From NCBI GenBank assembly GCA_900548465.1, contig URKY01000026.1, forward strand, positions 1 through 33,564: a stretch of 33,564 nucleotides of DNA. The letters are read 5' to 3'. The notes below the pieces were generated by a model. The model ran no database searches. It was not told the DNA's origin and saw only the letters and a program-made list of their open reading frames with translations. Both the position numbers and the translations under genes were made by a program. The stretch comes from an uncultured Eubacterium sp. (GTDB lineage Bacteria; Bacillota; Clostridia; Lachnospirales; Lachnospiraceae). Below are positions 8,499 through 17,751 of the stretch, piece after piece; within the stretch, counting starts at the first letter, position 1, and each line of letters begins with the position of its first letter.

Positions 8499-8762
8499 TT
8501 ATTGAGAAGCTTCTTCCGATAAATATCTTGTAACTAAATTAGCAATTTTTTCTACTGTATCCATATTATTTAGTTCAAAATCATCATCATCTATTTCTAT
8601 CTCAAATTTGCTTTCAATTTCAACAATAAAAGTTACAAATTCAATTGAACTAAGTCTTTCCCCAAACTCTTCTGTATAAGTTGTCGGTATTAAACCATTA
8701 TTATAATCTAAAATTTGTTTTAAAATTCCCATTACCTTTTCACAAATATCATTCTTTGACAT
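8499..8762 (-). CDS. Stand-alone acyl/peptidyl carrier protein
   Basis: An 87-residue acidic four-helix carrier protein. The phosphopantetheine attachment site is read as Ser39 in GERLSSIEFV; the usual Asp before the Ser is replaced by Ser, an odd but tolerated variant. The second helix (FIVEIESKFEIEIDDDDF) is typical of carriers in specialised metabolism. AAAGGA lies about 8 nt before the ATG. It is first in a unit with the PP-loop ligase, HD protein and carbamoyltransferase. It probably carries an acyl or aminoacyl group later moved by one of the BtrH-like proteins. A housekeeping fatty-acid ACP is less likely given the context and the modified DSL motif. Confidence 0.88.
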   Translation of the reverse strand: MSKNDICEKVMGILKQILDYNNGLIPTTYTEEFGERLSSIEFVTFIVEIESKFEIEIDDDDFELNNMDTVEKIANLVTRYLSEEASQ

Positions 8763-8796
8763 ACTTTTACAATCCTTTCTTGAATTATTATGCTAT

Positions 8797-8826
8797 ATTT
8801 TATCTTAGTTTTTCTTTGCCATTCAA
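8797..8826 (-). promoter_or_regulatory. Predicted promoter for the ACP operon
   Basis: On the minus strand: TTGAAT (8821-8826), an 18-nt spacer, TAAAAT (8797-8802). It would place the start about 30 nt before the ACP ATG. The match is fair, but the region is very AT-rich. Confidence 0.35.
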
Positions 8827-8836
8827 AATTTATCTT

Positions 8837-8923
8837 TTAATTCTCAGGAACTATTATTCTTTTTATACTCTTTAAGCATGTTATTTTTCCATCTTTTTCC
8901 ATATCATATTCACTAATTTTCAC
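8837..8923 (-). other. Vestigial 28-codon reading frame between IS110 and the ACP gene
   Basis: From a GTG at 8923 a frame reads VKISEYDMEKDGKITCLK and then a short basic tail to a TAA. Its composition looks protein-like, but no well-placed ribosome binding site precedes the GTG. It may be the tail of a gene cut off by the neighbouring insertion, or chance. I do not recognise it. Confidence 0.2.
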
Positions 8924-8969
8924 ATTTAATCATTCAAAACCATCTCCTCATATAATCAAGTATTTTTTG

Positions 8970-9302
8970 TTGAAACCACGGGCTTTTCAGCCCTATAAAT
9001 CTCAGAGAATAAGCCGGAGTTATGAGCATTTCGATGTATCAGGTACTGAAATAGCGGATAAAGGGTACACAAAATAGAACGTCTTTGATTTTCGCTTTAC
9101 TGGCCTTGTGTATACCCGCCCCTCTATGGCAGCTAACCTCCTATATCCACCAGGATCATCTCTGTCTCCAGAGGTCCTAACTTCCTTCGTCCTGCCTGCC
9201 CATAGCCAGGGTGTCAGCTATGCTCCTTTGCTGGGTCTTTGCCCTATGGTGGTCATTCCTGACGACTACTGGCTCATTCTTTGTATCATTGATTACTGAC
9301 TC
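8970..9302 (-). ncRNA. GC-richer non-coding segment, possible 3' guide-RNA region of the IS110 element
   Basis: About 330 bp with base composition matching the adjoining transposase rather than the AT-rich cluster, and without a credible gene. It contains short inverted repeats such as CATAGC (9202-9207) with GCTATG (9217-9222). Some IS110/IS1111 elements encode a structured bridge RNA downstream of the transposase, which is where this lies. The subterminal inverted repeats at 9303 and 10809 could instead place it just outside the element. The assignment is inference. Confidence 0.25.
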
Positions 9303-10809
9303 GCTTCCTGTATCAGCACTGTGATCAGTGGACGTTATCTGTTACATTCTGCTTTGTTCCGTGACTGCCTTCATGGCAATCTCCTATATGGTTATCTGTT
9401 TCGTTTTGGCTGCCTGCAAATAAACTGCCGGTCTTTTGATATCACTGATCATCTTTTGGGGATCATAGTCCACACCTTTCGTCAGCATTGCAAAAAAGAC
9501 TCGGAGCAACTTGGCTGCTACAGCCATGAGTGACTGCATCTTCTTTAATGGATTCAGCTTTCTGGTCGTGTAGTAGTGATGCAATTCACCGAATTCCTTA
9601 TTCTTTGCCACAAGCGACATTGCAACCTCAAAGAGCAAATATCTAAGTCTCTTACGACCTCGTCTGCTTATTGTTGTCTCGCCCTTATGCTTACCGGAAC
9701 TATTTTCTACCAGTGCCAACCCTGCAAGTTTCTGTAGTTCTTTCGGGTTATTGAAGCGGCTGATGTCTCCAACTTCTGCAAGGAATCCAGATACTGTTCT
9801 GATTCCTACACCCTTGATTTCCAAAAGCTTTTCCGCCATCGGAATCTGTTTTATCAGCTCTTCGATCAGAGCCATTACCTACTGCAGACGTGTATTTCTG
9901 GATTCATAATCCTCCAGAAGCATTCGGAGCTCCATTCTTGCCGATACCTCTCCTTCGTTACTTCCAACGCTGTGCTCTGCAGCCTCTACCAGGGTCTTTG
10001 CCCGCGCTTTTCCAACTGCACGAATCTTTGCATCCCGCCAGATCTGGTTCACTCCCTCGACACCTAACGTCAGGATGTCTTTCGGAAGTGGAGCCTTCTT
10101 GAGAATCAGCATTCCGCTTTTGGCATCTGGTTTTCCGTATACCGTCTTATATTCAGGAAAATATATGTTGAACCAACGACTGATCCGATTGTGAATTCTT
10201 GTAAGTTCCCCTTGTAACTAAAATCTCATGTTCGATGCTGTTCTAAGATCAGCATAAACACCGTCAGGCAGATATGGGATCATATAGCGTCCCTCCCGAA
10301 CCAGTCCTGCAATAACTTTAGGATCCTTACGATCGTTCTTCGTCGGATGATTATCGTCGAGTTCTTTTGATTTTTTTACATGGTGAGGATTCACAAGCAC
10401 CGGTTTCATCTCGTTATCCTGAAGAAACTTGCCGAGATTGAACCAATAGTGACCGGTAGGTTCCATTCCCGGAACCACCTTATCCTTGCCATGTTTTTCT
10501 TTGATGTCCAGGATCCACGCTTTCAATGTCACAAATCCAGCTTCTTTATTACTAAATTTAAAAGGTTTCTTTGAATACTCGATACCTCTATAATCAAAAG
10601 CTCTGGCATAGTGTGCTTCACTTCCGACATCGATCCCGAGTACCAAAGTTGTTTCTGTAATCGCTTCAATTTTTCGTTCTGTGTGTTAAACTTCATTATA
10701 GATACCTCTCTGTTCAATAAGATTTTACCAACTCGCCAAGTCAGTAGTCTTATTGTACTCTGAGGTATTTTCATTTTTCAACGTCCACACTTTAAACTAT
10801 ACAGGAAGC
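9303..10809 (-). mobile_element. Decayed IS110/IS1111-type insertion sequence
   Basis: Two pairs of inverted repeats bracket the transposase: GCTTCCTGTAT (9303-9313) with its complement at 10799-10809, and GTGGACGTT (9328-9336) with its complement at 10780-10788. Such subterminal inverted repeats fit the IS1111 branch. No target duplication was found, as expected for IS110 relatives. The element separates the GrpB/methyltransferase group from the ACP operon; the 10810-10997 stretch beyond it shows no gene. Confidence 0.65.
9384..10696 (-). pseudogene. IS110-family (DEDD) transposase with one frameshift and two in-frame TAG codons
   Basis: The frame starts at an ATG at 10696 (GAGG 8 nt upstream) with MKFNTQNEK and shifts at a five-A run (10670-10674). 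It then reads GIDVGSEAHYARAFD, GMEPTGHYW, and NDRKDPKVIAGLV of the RuvC-like DEDD domain. A TAG at 10218-10220 interrupts it before LQGELTRIHNRISRW, and a second TAG just before 9875 precedes the C-terminal transposase_20 domain (LLEIKGVGIRTVSGFLAEVG; ISRRGRKRLRYLL). Both stops fit CAG-to-TAG changes at Gln positions. Length and domain order are otherwise normal for the family, so this is a recently inactivated copy unless amber codons are read through. Confidence 0.87.
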
Positions 10810-10997
10810 TCCTTTATGTGATATTGCCTAAAATAAGCTGATCTACTTTCACCTCTGCATCACATACATAATATATAGAAATAATCTTTAAAACTATACA
10901 CATTCTGTTAATTTTTCTATGTTAGCCCTCCTCACCAGCAAAGCTTGCTTCCATTATTTATCTCTCACTCGTTCATTGTTACATATTAACAATATTT

Positions 10998-11555
10998 TTA
11001 TTTAATATACTGAATGTTTCTTATTTCGCCAAGACAAGATTGAATAAAGTCAGCTTTGCCGCTAGTATATTGTTTTCTATCATCAGAAAATCTTGCTGCT
11101 AAATCCTTTTTTAATCGATTGTATTCCGACAGCGCTTTTAAATTCTTTTGCAAGTACTCCTTAAAAAGCAAATGATTCTCCCACGATTCACCTTGATATA
11201 TTTCTACATGGATATGTAAAAAGCATTTACCCTGCTTCTTTTTTATGAATAATAATCGATCATTGTCACCATGTTCACTCAAATGATGGTACCCTCCATT
11301 TATCATTATCGCAGGAATTTTTTTTAGAATATTCAAATCATGGACTCCGACGGCTATATCAATAATTGGTTTTGCAACCATCCCCTTAACAGAAGTACTT
11401 CCCACATGTTCAATCGCAATGCACATATTCCCTAATAACTTTAAAATTATATTTTTTTCATATTCATAGACCACTTTACATTCTTCATATACATCTTGAA
11501 GTAGCACTTGATTATCTGGCACTCCCAAATTATTAAATATACCTGATCTACACAT
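10998..11555 (-). CDS. GrpB-family (UPF0157) nucleotidyltransferase-fold protein
   Basis: A 185-residue protein with the GrpB signature: EHVGSTSVKGMVAKP then IIDIAVGV, the GS and Asp elements of the minimal nucleotidyltransferase fold, followed by HIHVEIYQGESWENHLLF. The function of the family is poorly defined; related folds transfer nucleotides to small molecules, including antibiotics. The start is well supported: AAGGAGGT lies about 10 nt before the ATG, inside the last codons of the methyltransferase gene, implying translational coupling. In a cluster making an amino-sugar-like compound it is a reasonable candidate for self-resistance by adenylylation, but that is inference. It is the last gene before the IS110 copy. 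Confidence 0.85.
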   Translation of the reverse strand: MCRSGIFNNLGVPDNQVLLQDVYEECKVVYEYEKNIILKLLGNMCIAIEHVGSTSVKGMVAKPIIDIAVGVHDLNILKKIPAIMINGGYHHLSEHGDNDRLLFIKKKQGKCFLHIHVEIYQGESWENHLLFKEYLQKNLKALSEYNRLKKDLAARFSDDRKQYTSGKADFIQSCLGEIRNIQYIK

Positions 11556-11563
11556 TAAATCAA

Positions 11564-12331
11564 TTACCTCCTTCCTAAATACAAGTCCAGTGTATCGTAG
11601 ATATTGATTTTCCCACCAATCTTATCCAGTTCTTCTTTCATTGCATTCTCAAATTCTACCTGTCTATTTACAGGCAGCTTTCTATGATCTGAATATGTTT
11701 TAATTAAAGAAATATACTCATCAGAGGTAAGAGTACGAACCCTATGGTACAATTTTGTTTGAACATCAAAAAAACCATATTTTACTAATTCTTCGCAACG
11801 TTGTGAACAATCAGCTTCTGAAAACTCTATTGGCGGTTTTGATTCAGGCCGGTATTTTTCATAAACCTTTTGATTTACTAAATTACTGACGTCTGTTGTC
11901 CTATTAGGGAAGGGATGATTCCAAAATAATGCAGCTGTACCACCTGGCTTTAATAATGCCATAATTTTTTTATAAGCCAGATCTTTTGGGAGCCAATGGA
12001 ATGCTGTAGCGCAAATAATTAAATCAAATCGACTATGATTAAAATCATATTTAACAAAATCATCACATATAGCGTGAAAATTATTAAAGCTATGATATTT
12101 CTCAGCCACATAATCAATTAGTTTATCTCCTATATCAATTGCAGTCACAATGCTTCCCATATTTAAAAAAGGTTTTGTAGCCTGCCCTGTACCAATCCCA
12201 ATTTCTAAGACTTTACTTTGAGACCCAATTGCTGAATATAATAATATATCTTTAAAGAGTTCTTGTGGATATTGCGGGCGAGCTTTATCATATACTTCGA
12301 CATTGTAATTAAAAATTTGTTTATTATTCAT
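11564..12331 (-). CDS. Class I SAM-dependent methyltransferase
   Basis: About 255 residues with the Rossmann methyltransferase motif I VLEIGIGTGQA near residue 40-50, an acidic motif II (TAIDIGDKL), and the post-motif region DLIICATAFHWLP followed by ALLKPGGTAALFWNHP, typical of the methyltransferase_11/25 families. The ATG at 12337 lies too close to GAGGG; the ATG at 12331 has a 6-nt spacing and is preferred. The gene lies 67 bp after the MBL gene, and its 3' end carries the ribosome binding site of the GrpB gene. The acceptor is unknown; a sugar or amine of the product is plausible, and a resistance role is possible. Confidence 0.87.
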   Translation of the reverse strand: MNNKQIFNYNVEVYDKARPQYPQELFKDILLYSAIGSQSKVLEIGIGTGQATKPFLNMGSIVTAIDIGDKLIDYVAEKYHSFNNFHAICDDFVKYDFNHSRFDLIICATAFHWLPKDLAYKKIMALLKPGGTAALFWNHPFPNRTTDVSNLVNQKVYEKYRPESKPPIEFSEADCSQRCEELVKYGFFDVQTKLYHRVRTLTSDEYISLIKTYSDHRKLPVNRQVEFENAMKEELDKIGGKINIYDTLDLYLGRR

Positions 12332-12398
12332 AAGCATCCCTCTTTTAAATTTTTTATTTTACAAATTTCAGTAATACATAACTAAGGCTAATATAATA

Positions 12399-13130
12399 TT
12401 ATCCTTTATGATAGCTAAAAACTTGGCCTACATGCGAAATACAGAAAACTTGGCTTTCAGAAGATCCAAGCTTTTTCCTTAATTTCTCGCAAACAGCATA
12501 TTCGCGCCGAAAATGCATGGGTACAAAAACTTTAGGAGAGAAATTATTTATGAAGTAAATTGCCCCTTCGTCATAATTACTACCAATTTGCGGATCTACT
12601 GGAAAAAAAGCCACATCAATTTCTTCCTTCCTGAGTGGATATAAAGCTCTCTGAAAAGCTATTTTGGCCTTTCGTTGACGAATTTGATATTCTTCTATAG
12701 AATTATTTTCTTGTTGCCAATTCCAATAATTCAAATCTCCTGCATGGTATATTACAAACCCGTCTACTGTAACCAAAAAGCTAACGCCTATATCAGTACT
12801 TGGTAATGCTATAATATTCATATTGTTTATTTCTATCGCTTCTCCTGATCTCATTCTTATTACATTATCTAATTCTGGAATATCGTCCGAAAAAATATAT
12901 TGAATATCAGGCCTTCTTACACGCCACCTAAGAATCATGGGATTAAAATGGTCTCTATGTGCATGACTAACAAATACAGTAACATATGGCTTACTTTTCA
13001 AAACTGTTGCATTTATCGTATTCACATCTGATACCCCTAAGCAAAAATCAAATATCATTAAATGCTTTTCTGTTTCAGCAATAAAACCACTATTGTACAA
13101 ATATGTTATATATATATTATTTTTTGACAT
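12399..13130 (-). CDS. MBL-fold (UlaG-like) metallohydrolase
   Basis: A 243-residue metallo-beta-lactamase-fold protein. The metal site is seen as SHAHRDHFNP at 55-64, YHAGDLNYW near 129-137 and a C-terminal FVPMHFRR. Its short length and the motif pattern resemble UlaG/YtnP-like lactonases and phosphodiesterases rather than beta-lactamases. The start follows GAGGAG by about 6 nt. It lies between the ABC exporter genes and the methyltransferase, all in the same direction. It could hydrolyse a pathway intermediate or a lactone; the substrate is unknown. Confidence 0.85.
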   Translation of the reverse strand: MSKNNIYITYLYNSGFIAETEKHLMIFDFCLGVSDVNTINATVLKSKPYVTVFVSHAHRDHFNPMILRWRVRRPDIQYIFSDDIPELDNVIRMRSGEAIEINNMNIIALPSTDIGVSFLVTVDGFVIYHAGDLNYWNWQQENNSIEEYQIRQRKAKIAFQRALYPLRKEEIDVAFFPVDPQIGSNYDEGAIYFINNFSPKVFVPMHFRREYAVCEKLRKKLGSSESQVFCISHVGQVFSYHKG

Positions 13131-13175
13131 TACAAACTCCTCACCAAATACATATTAGTATATAGTCGTTTTCTA

Positions 13176-13952
13176 TCAAGAACCTGCAGATTTATATCTA
13201 TGCAATCCCATTTTAAAAAACAAATAACATGGACAGATAAAAATTAAGGATAAAAAAGGGGCACAAAAATACCATAAGGATGAACTTCTATTTGTCAAAT
13301 ATAAAAGCGGATAGTATTGTATCAAAGCTAATGGAATACAAAATGTTAAAATCCATAATATTTTAGATCCATAGACTGAAAATGGATAACGTCCAAACTG
13401 CCTTGTTCCATATGTAAAAATATTCAAAAAATCCAAACTTTCAATTGTGAAAAATGATGCTGTAGCCTTAATAAGAAATAGGCAAAAAAACAAAACCGCT
13501 CCGCAAATAACCATAGCAATTAATAAAATGATTTTACTAATATTCCATGCAATACCACTAAGAGGTATTGCAATACAGATCACGATTGTCCCTTGAATCA
13601 ACAATCCAATACGTGTTAAATCAATATTAGGAATAATAATCTGCATTATTACATTCCTAGGCCTTATAAGCATACGATCAAAATTCCCTGAATTAACTAT
13701 ATAGGAAAAGGTCGCTAATCCTCCCCCCAATGCTTCCCCAACTGAGAAAGCCATCATAATAACGGAAAAGCAAAGCAGCACTTGTCCATAAGTAAATTGA
13801 TCTATAGCATTCACCTGCATGAAAATAAATTGTATGCTAAAAAAAGAAGTGAATGCTGTTACAAATTGTCCCAAACTTGTCAACCAGAAAGATATTTTAT
13901 ATTGCATTTGACTTTTTAGATTTATAGTAAACAACTTTAAATAGAATTTCAT
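13176..13952 (-). CDS. ABC-2 type transporter permease (DUF990-like), second subunit
   Basis: About 258 residues, mostly hydrophobic, with roughly six predicted membrane segments, such as the stretches around FWLTSLGQFVTAFTSFF and IVICIAIPLSGI. The motif NSGNFDRMLIRPRNV in the first cytoplasmic loop is typical of DUF990 ABC-2 permeases. The frame is open upstream to 14039, but the ATG at 13952 follows a GGGGG run inside the end of the preceding permease gene and starts MKFYLKLFTINLK, so I chose it. It forms a heteromeric exporter with the genes at 13955-14755 and 14752-15726, likely exporting the cluster product or giving self-protection. Confidence 0.88.
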   Translation of the reverse strand: MKFYLKLFTINLKSQMQYKISFWLTSLGQFVTAFTSFFSIQFIFMQVNAIDQFTYGQVLLCFSVIMMAFSVGEALGGGLATFSYIVNSGNFDRMLIRPRNVIMQIIIPNIDLTRIGLLIQGTIVICIAIPLSGIAWNISKIILLIAMVICGAVLFFCLFLIKATASFFTIESLDFLNIFTYGTRQFGRYPFSVYGSKILWILTFCIPLALIQYYPLLYLTNRSSSLWYFCAPFLSLIFICPCYLFFKMGLHRYKSAGS

Positions 13953-13954
13953 AT

Positions 13955-14755
13955 TTATCCCCCTTGGACAACAACTCTTGATAGAGTTCGCTTCATAAGA
14001 ACTCTCCCTATCACAATTAAAACCAATAGCCATACACACTGTATTCCGATACTTTGCACGACTTCCCCACTAGTAAGTGAACCACTATAAATAAGTAATG
14101 GAGTGCTTTGCATGGAAGCAAATGGCAGTAATTCAACAATTGCTAATACGTGTTCAGGAAAATATGGTAACGGTATTATTCCTCCCGAAAAAAAAGTGGT
14201 TACAGCGGTTACAATAATCCTGATTCCTCTTGGCGATGTAGTGTAAAACATTGATATATGCATTATCAATGCCAGCGCGACAACCAAAGCAAGAGCCAAA
14301 ATTGCTGATATCAAAAACAATACTAAATTCACAGAAGGTGGAAAATGTATCCGATATTTGGGTTGTACTAGTGCTGCAATAATTAATACTGGCATACAAT
14401 TTAACAGCGTTGGTGAAATTCTATTTGCCATACATTGAGCAAACCAATTATTATAAAGCTTGATCGGTCGCACTAATTCATAAGCAACAGAGCCATCATT
14501 AATAGATGCTACTATTTCTCTATCACTATATACTACTTGAAACAGAACATATAATGCTTGTTGCATCCAAATATAAGAAACAGTCTCCGAAAAGGTCATT
14601 ACAAATGCTGTTCCATCGGTACGGTATAGCGCATTGAATGCTAGAATTTCCATCATTCCCCATACAAATCGCGTAAGTATCGCTCCAATAACCACGGTAC
14701 GATATTGTAAACCATTAAGTACACGAATATAGAATAGTGAAAAATAAACTTTCAT
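13955..14755 (-). CDS. ABC-2 type transporter permease (DUF990-like), first subunit
   Basis: A 266-residue integral membrane protein with about six hydrophobic segments. The loop ASINDGSVAYELVRPIKLYNN carries the [DN]GS..Y.L.RP pattern of DUF990 permeases, parallel to NSGNFDRMLIRP in its partner. Its ATG overlaps the stop of the ATPase gene in an ATGA arrangement, so the two are translationally coupled. Two dissimilar permeases with one ATPase is the usual arrangement for this exporter type. Confidence 0.88.
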   Translation of the reverse strand: MKVYFSLFYIRVLNGLQYRTVVIGAILTRFVWGMMEILAFNALYRTDGTAFVMTFSETVSYIWMQQALYVLFQVVYSDREIVASINDGSVAYELVRPIKLYNNWFAQCMANRISPTLLNCMPVLIIAALVQPKYRIHFPPSVNLVLFLISAILALALVVALALIMHISMFYTTSPRGIRIIVTAVTTFFSGGIIPLPYFPEHVLAIVELLPFASMQSTPLLIYSGSLTSGEVVQSIGIQCVWLLVLIVIGRVLMKRTLSRVVVQGG

Positions 14756-15726
14756 ATATCATACTCCTTATAAAGTGTAGCAACCATTTCTTCAGTGGAA
14801 ATATCTGAAACTGATATATCTGTTAATCCTGTATGAGCAGCAAAAAAAGCTATAGCATCAGGAACAGACAGGATATGAGGATCTAAAAAAATACTCATTT
14901 GATTTTGTTTAATTTTCCGACATTTCATACCATTACAAATTGCAGGCGGTTTACCATCATATTTAATATCTATTTTCTTTTCTGTTGAAGTCCTTCTCTT
15001 AAGCTCATCTATGTTTCCATCAAGAAGAATTTTTCCATGTCCAATAAGTAAAACCCTTTCTGTTAATGCTTCAATATCTTGCATATCATGTGTAGTAATA
15101 ATCACCGTTGTGCCACGTTCTTTGTTGATTTTTTTTACAAACTTCCGTACTGCAATTTTTGAGATTGCATCCAATCCTATGGTTGGCTCATCTAAAAAAA
15201 GGACTTTGGGATTATGCAATAAAGATGCTGCAATTTCACATCTCATTCGCTGTCCTAAGCTAAGATTTCTCGCAGGCGTTTTAAGTAATTCTCTCAAATC
15301 CAATAATGTTGAAAGTTCTTCCAAGTTCTCGTTGTAAACCTTAGATTCAATTCTATACATATCTCTAAAAAGCTCAAAACTATCAATTATTGGAACATCC
15401 CACCAAAGTTGACTACGTTGCCCAAATACTACTCCAATTTCTCTAACATATGCTATTCGTTCCTTCCAAGGATTTCTGCCGTTTACAATACAGTTTCCAC
15501 TATCTGGAGTAAGAATTCCGCACATTATTTTTACTGTGGTACTTTTACCTGCACCATTAGGTCCAATATATCCAACTATTTCGCCATCAGCAACTTGAAA
15601 ACTCACATTACTTAAAGCGTGTATCGTCTCATATTCTCGAGAAAACAAAGCTTTTACTGCATTACCGAAGCCCGCCTTGCGCTTGGCCACACGATAGGTT
15701 TTAGTTATATTCTGAAACTCGATCAT
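14752..15726 (-). CDS. ABC transporter ATP-binding protein
   Basis: A 324-residue ATPase: Walker A GPNGAGKST near 55-63, Q-loop region GQRSQLWWDVP near 102-112, signature LSLGQRMRCEIA near 155-166, Walker B VLFLDEP near 175-181 and the H-loop TTHDMQD. A C-terminal extension of about 80 residues is typical of drug- and polysaccharide-type ABC-2 exporters. It heads the exporter operon and is coupled to the first permease. The IS110 copy lies directly upstream of its start, so the original promoter may have been displaced. Confidence 0.93.
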   Translation of the reverse strand: MIEFQNITKTYRVAKRKAGFGNAVKALFSREYETIHALSNVSFQVADGEIVGYIGPNGAGKSTTVKIMCGILTPDSGNCIVNGRNPWKERIAYVREIGVVFGQRSQLWWDVPIIDSFELFRDMYRIESKVYNENLEELSTLLDLRELLKTPARNLSLGQRMRCEIAASLLHNPKVLFLDEPTIGLDAISKIAVRKFVKKINKERGTTVIITTHDMQDIEALTERVLLIGHGKILLDGNIDELKRRTSTEKKIDIKYDGKPPAICNGMKCRKIKQNQMSIFLDPHILSVPDAIAFFAAHTGLTDISVSDISTEEMVATLYKEYDI

Positions 15727-15784
15727 CTATTTCCTGGTATATTGTAATTGACTCATCTAATGGTCATTTACAGATACACCTTCT

Positions 15785-16020
15785 CCTTTCTATCAACCTT
15801 TTAATCCGCGGTTGATTACGGTTTTGTACCTTTGTATGATGTAAATATGTGATGTGGATTTGTATCTTATTTTCCTGTGGCGTTAACTACTTGTAGGAGG
15901 TTCTCACCACTCCTTATTTATAAATAATGATTAGTTAGATGAGTCTTGAATTCGTATCTTGTACCAGGTTTTACGAAATAAGTGCTGTAGATAACACATT
16001 GCATATTTTTTACGAAAGGA
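15785..16020 (+). ncRNA. Candidate bridge-RNA region of the decayed IS110 element
   Basis: Non-coding leader upstream of the transposase, beginning with the 7-bp-stem hairpin at 15792-15816. Bridge RNAs of IS110 elements lie here and start with a short stem-loop. Target- and donor-pairing loops were not defined. Confidence 0.3.
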
Positions 16021-16030
16021 ATGTATTATC

Positions 16031-17215
16031 ATGATTTTAGTCGGAATTGATATCGATAAAAACCGGCACACCTTCTCCATCATTGACAAAGAAACTGGAG
16101 AAATACTAGCTAATCCTTCGGTTTTTAATAACAGTCAAGAAGGATTCCTATTTCTTATCAGAAAACTAAGCAGTTTGACAAATCAAAGCTTCTTATCGGC
16201 ATGGAAGATACCGGGCATTATCACTTTGCCTTACCCAGATATCTTCTTGACCGTCGCTATACTGTTGCTCTGATCAACCCAACAACTACTGACCTTACCA
16301 GAAAACTCCAGGGCGGCATTACCAAAAACGATCCCCTTGATTCTCTGACCATTTGTGATGTGATCGGATCTAATCCACGTAAAAAACCTTATCGCATTAC
16401 AAAAGTAAACCGTTTCGACCTTTATGAACAAAAGCAGCTGACACGCCACCATCACAATCTGAAAGAGGAATTAAACGTCTACAAAAACCCGACTTCAGAA
16501 ATGTATTGATATTGTATTTCCTGAATTTAACTCCTTATTCCGGTCAAAGTATGACATTGTTTACATGAATATTTTGAAAACATTTGCTTCTGCTGAAAAG
16601 ATTGCAAACTCCGATATCAGAACCATCCGGAAATGTTTTGAGTACAATGGGCGTGGAAAACGAATTTCACTTTCTGCCAAACAGATTAAAGCAGCAGCCA
16701 AAGCTTCTGTCGGCATACCTTCTGTTGCTGAAGAAATTCAGATCAGACACCTTGTATGTCAGATTGAAATGATAGAAGAACAACTTTCTGAAATAGACAA
16801 AAAGATAGAAGAGTTCTCCTTGCAAAATAACTCTCCTATCCTCTCCATACCAGGAATTTCACACTTCTCTGGTACTTCTATTCTAGCGGAGTTAGGAGAT
16901 ATTTGCAACTATACAAAAGCATCCCAAATCATCAAATTTGCAGGTGTTGCCCCATATCACTATGAATCCAGTCAGTTTCTCGCCCAGCATACTGCAATAA
17001 CCAAGAAAGGTTCCCGATATTTGAGAAAAACGCTGTATCAGATTATCTTGCCGGTTATCAATCACAACAGGGTCTTCACTTCTTATTACAAGAAAAAGTT
17101 AGCCGAAGGCAAAGGGCACAGATGTGCTCAGGGGCACTGTATTAGAAAACTTTTAAGAGTCATCTATCATCTTTTAAGTACCAGACAGGTCTTTGATCCT
17201 GCGTTACTGATATAG
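16031..17215 (+). pseudogene. IS110-family (DEDD) transposase with two frameshifts
   Basis: The gene starts at an ATG with AAAGGA about 10 nt upstream and reads ILVGIDIDKNRHTFSIID. A shift near 16175-16185 moves to the frame carrying KLLIGMEDTGHYHFAL and GGITKNDPLDSLTI. A second near 16484-16490 moves to RLQKCIDIVFPEF and the C-terminal domain (ILSIPGISHFSGTSILAELG; AITKKGSRYLRKTLYQI). The Asp, Glu and Asp residues of the RuvC-like site are present but split across frames. Total length (about 395 codons) is normal. The copy is inactive unless both shifts are bypassed. Confidence 0.87.
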
Positions 17216-17260
17216 CTAAAATTACAACCCAGCTTATTACAGCGAACCTTCTTTGCAAGG

Positions 17261-17751
17261 TCTATTTGTTGTGCCACAAAATCCATAATTATTCACATAT
17301 TTTTAAGGTATATACTGTTACTAACTAAAATTCAATGTTAAAAAACTACTTGATTTTTATATAGTTAGCTCCTACTACAATATTGATATTTTTACCAATT
17401 AATTATGTTATTCCATTCTTATCTTGTTACTTAACTTTTAGAATGTATGATGACAGAAAACAATACATCACTTAACAGATACTGCTCTTTACATAACCTC
17501 CAGTATATATAAATTTATCCGGAACTTATTCAGAGAATTCCATTTACATTTATATATCCTCACAATCATTCAACCCACATATTTTATTCCACAAAATTAT
17601 CTCTCACCAGTATTCTATCCATAAAACTGCGTTCCCTATCCATAAATTTTTAATTCAGTTTTCTATTGATTACTATTTTTTAACCAAATTATAGCATTTT
17701 ACTCATTATATAAACTTTGATTGTAAAATACAACTTACAAATCGACAATAC
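17261..17751. other. AT-rich non-coding stretch, nothing recognised
   Basis: Nearly 500 bp between the IS110 copy and the kinase-like gene. No ORF with a ribosome binding site, RNA gene, repeat array or convincing terminator was seen on either strand. Confidence 0.6.

Larger units (their letters stand above)
15740..17260 (+). mobile_element. Decayed IS110-family insertion sequence (ends approximate)
   Basis: A broken transposase gene (16031-17215) is preceded by about 250-300 bp without a gene, the usual place for the guide (bridge) RNA in IS110-type elements. A hairpin with a perfect 7-bp stem (ATCAACC 15792-15798, GGTTGAT 15810-15816) lies near its left end. No terminal inverted repeats or target duplication were found, so the borders are estimates. 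It splits the long biosynthetic train from the ABC exporter. Confidence 0.6.
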
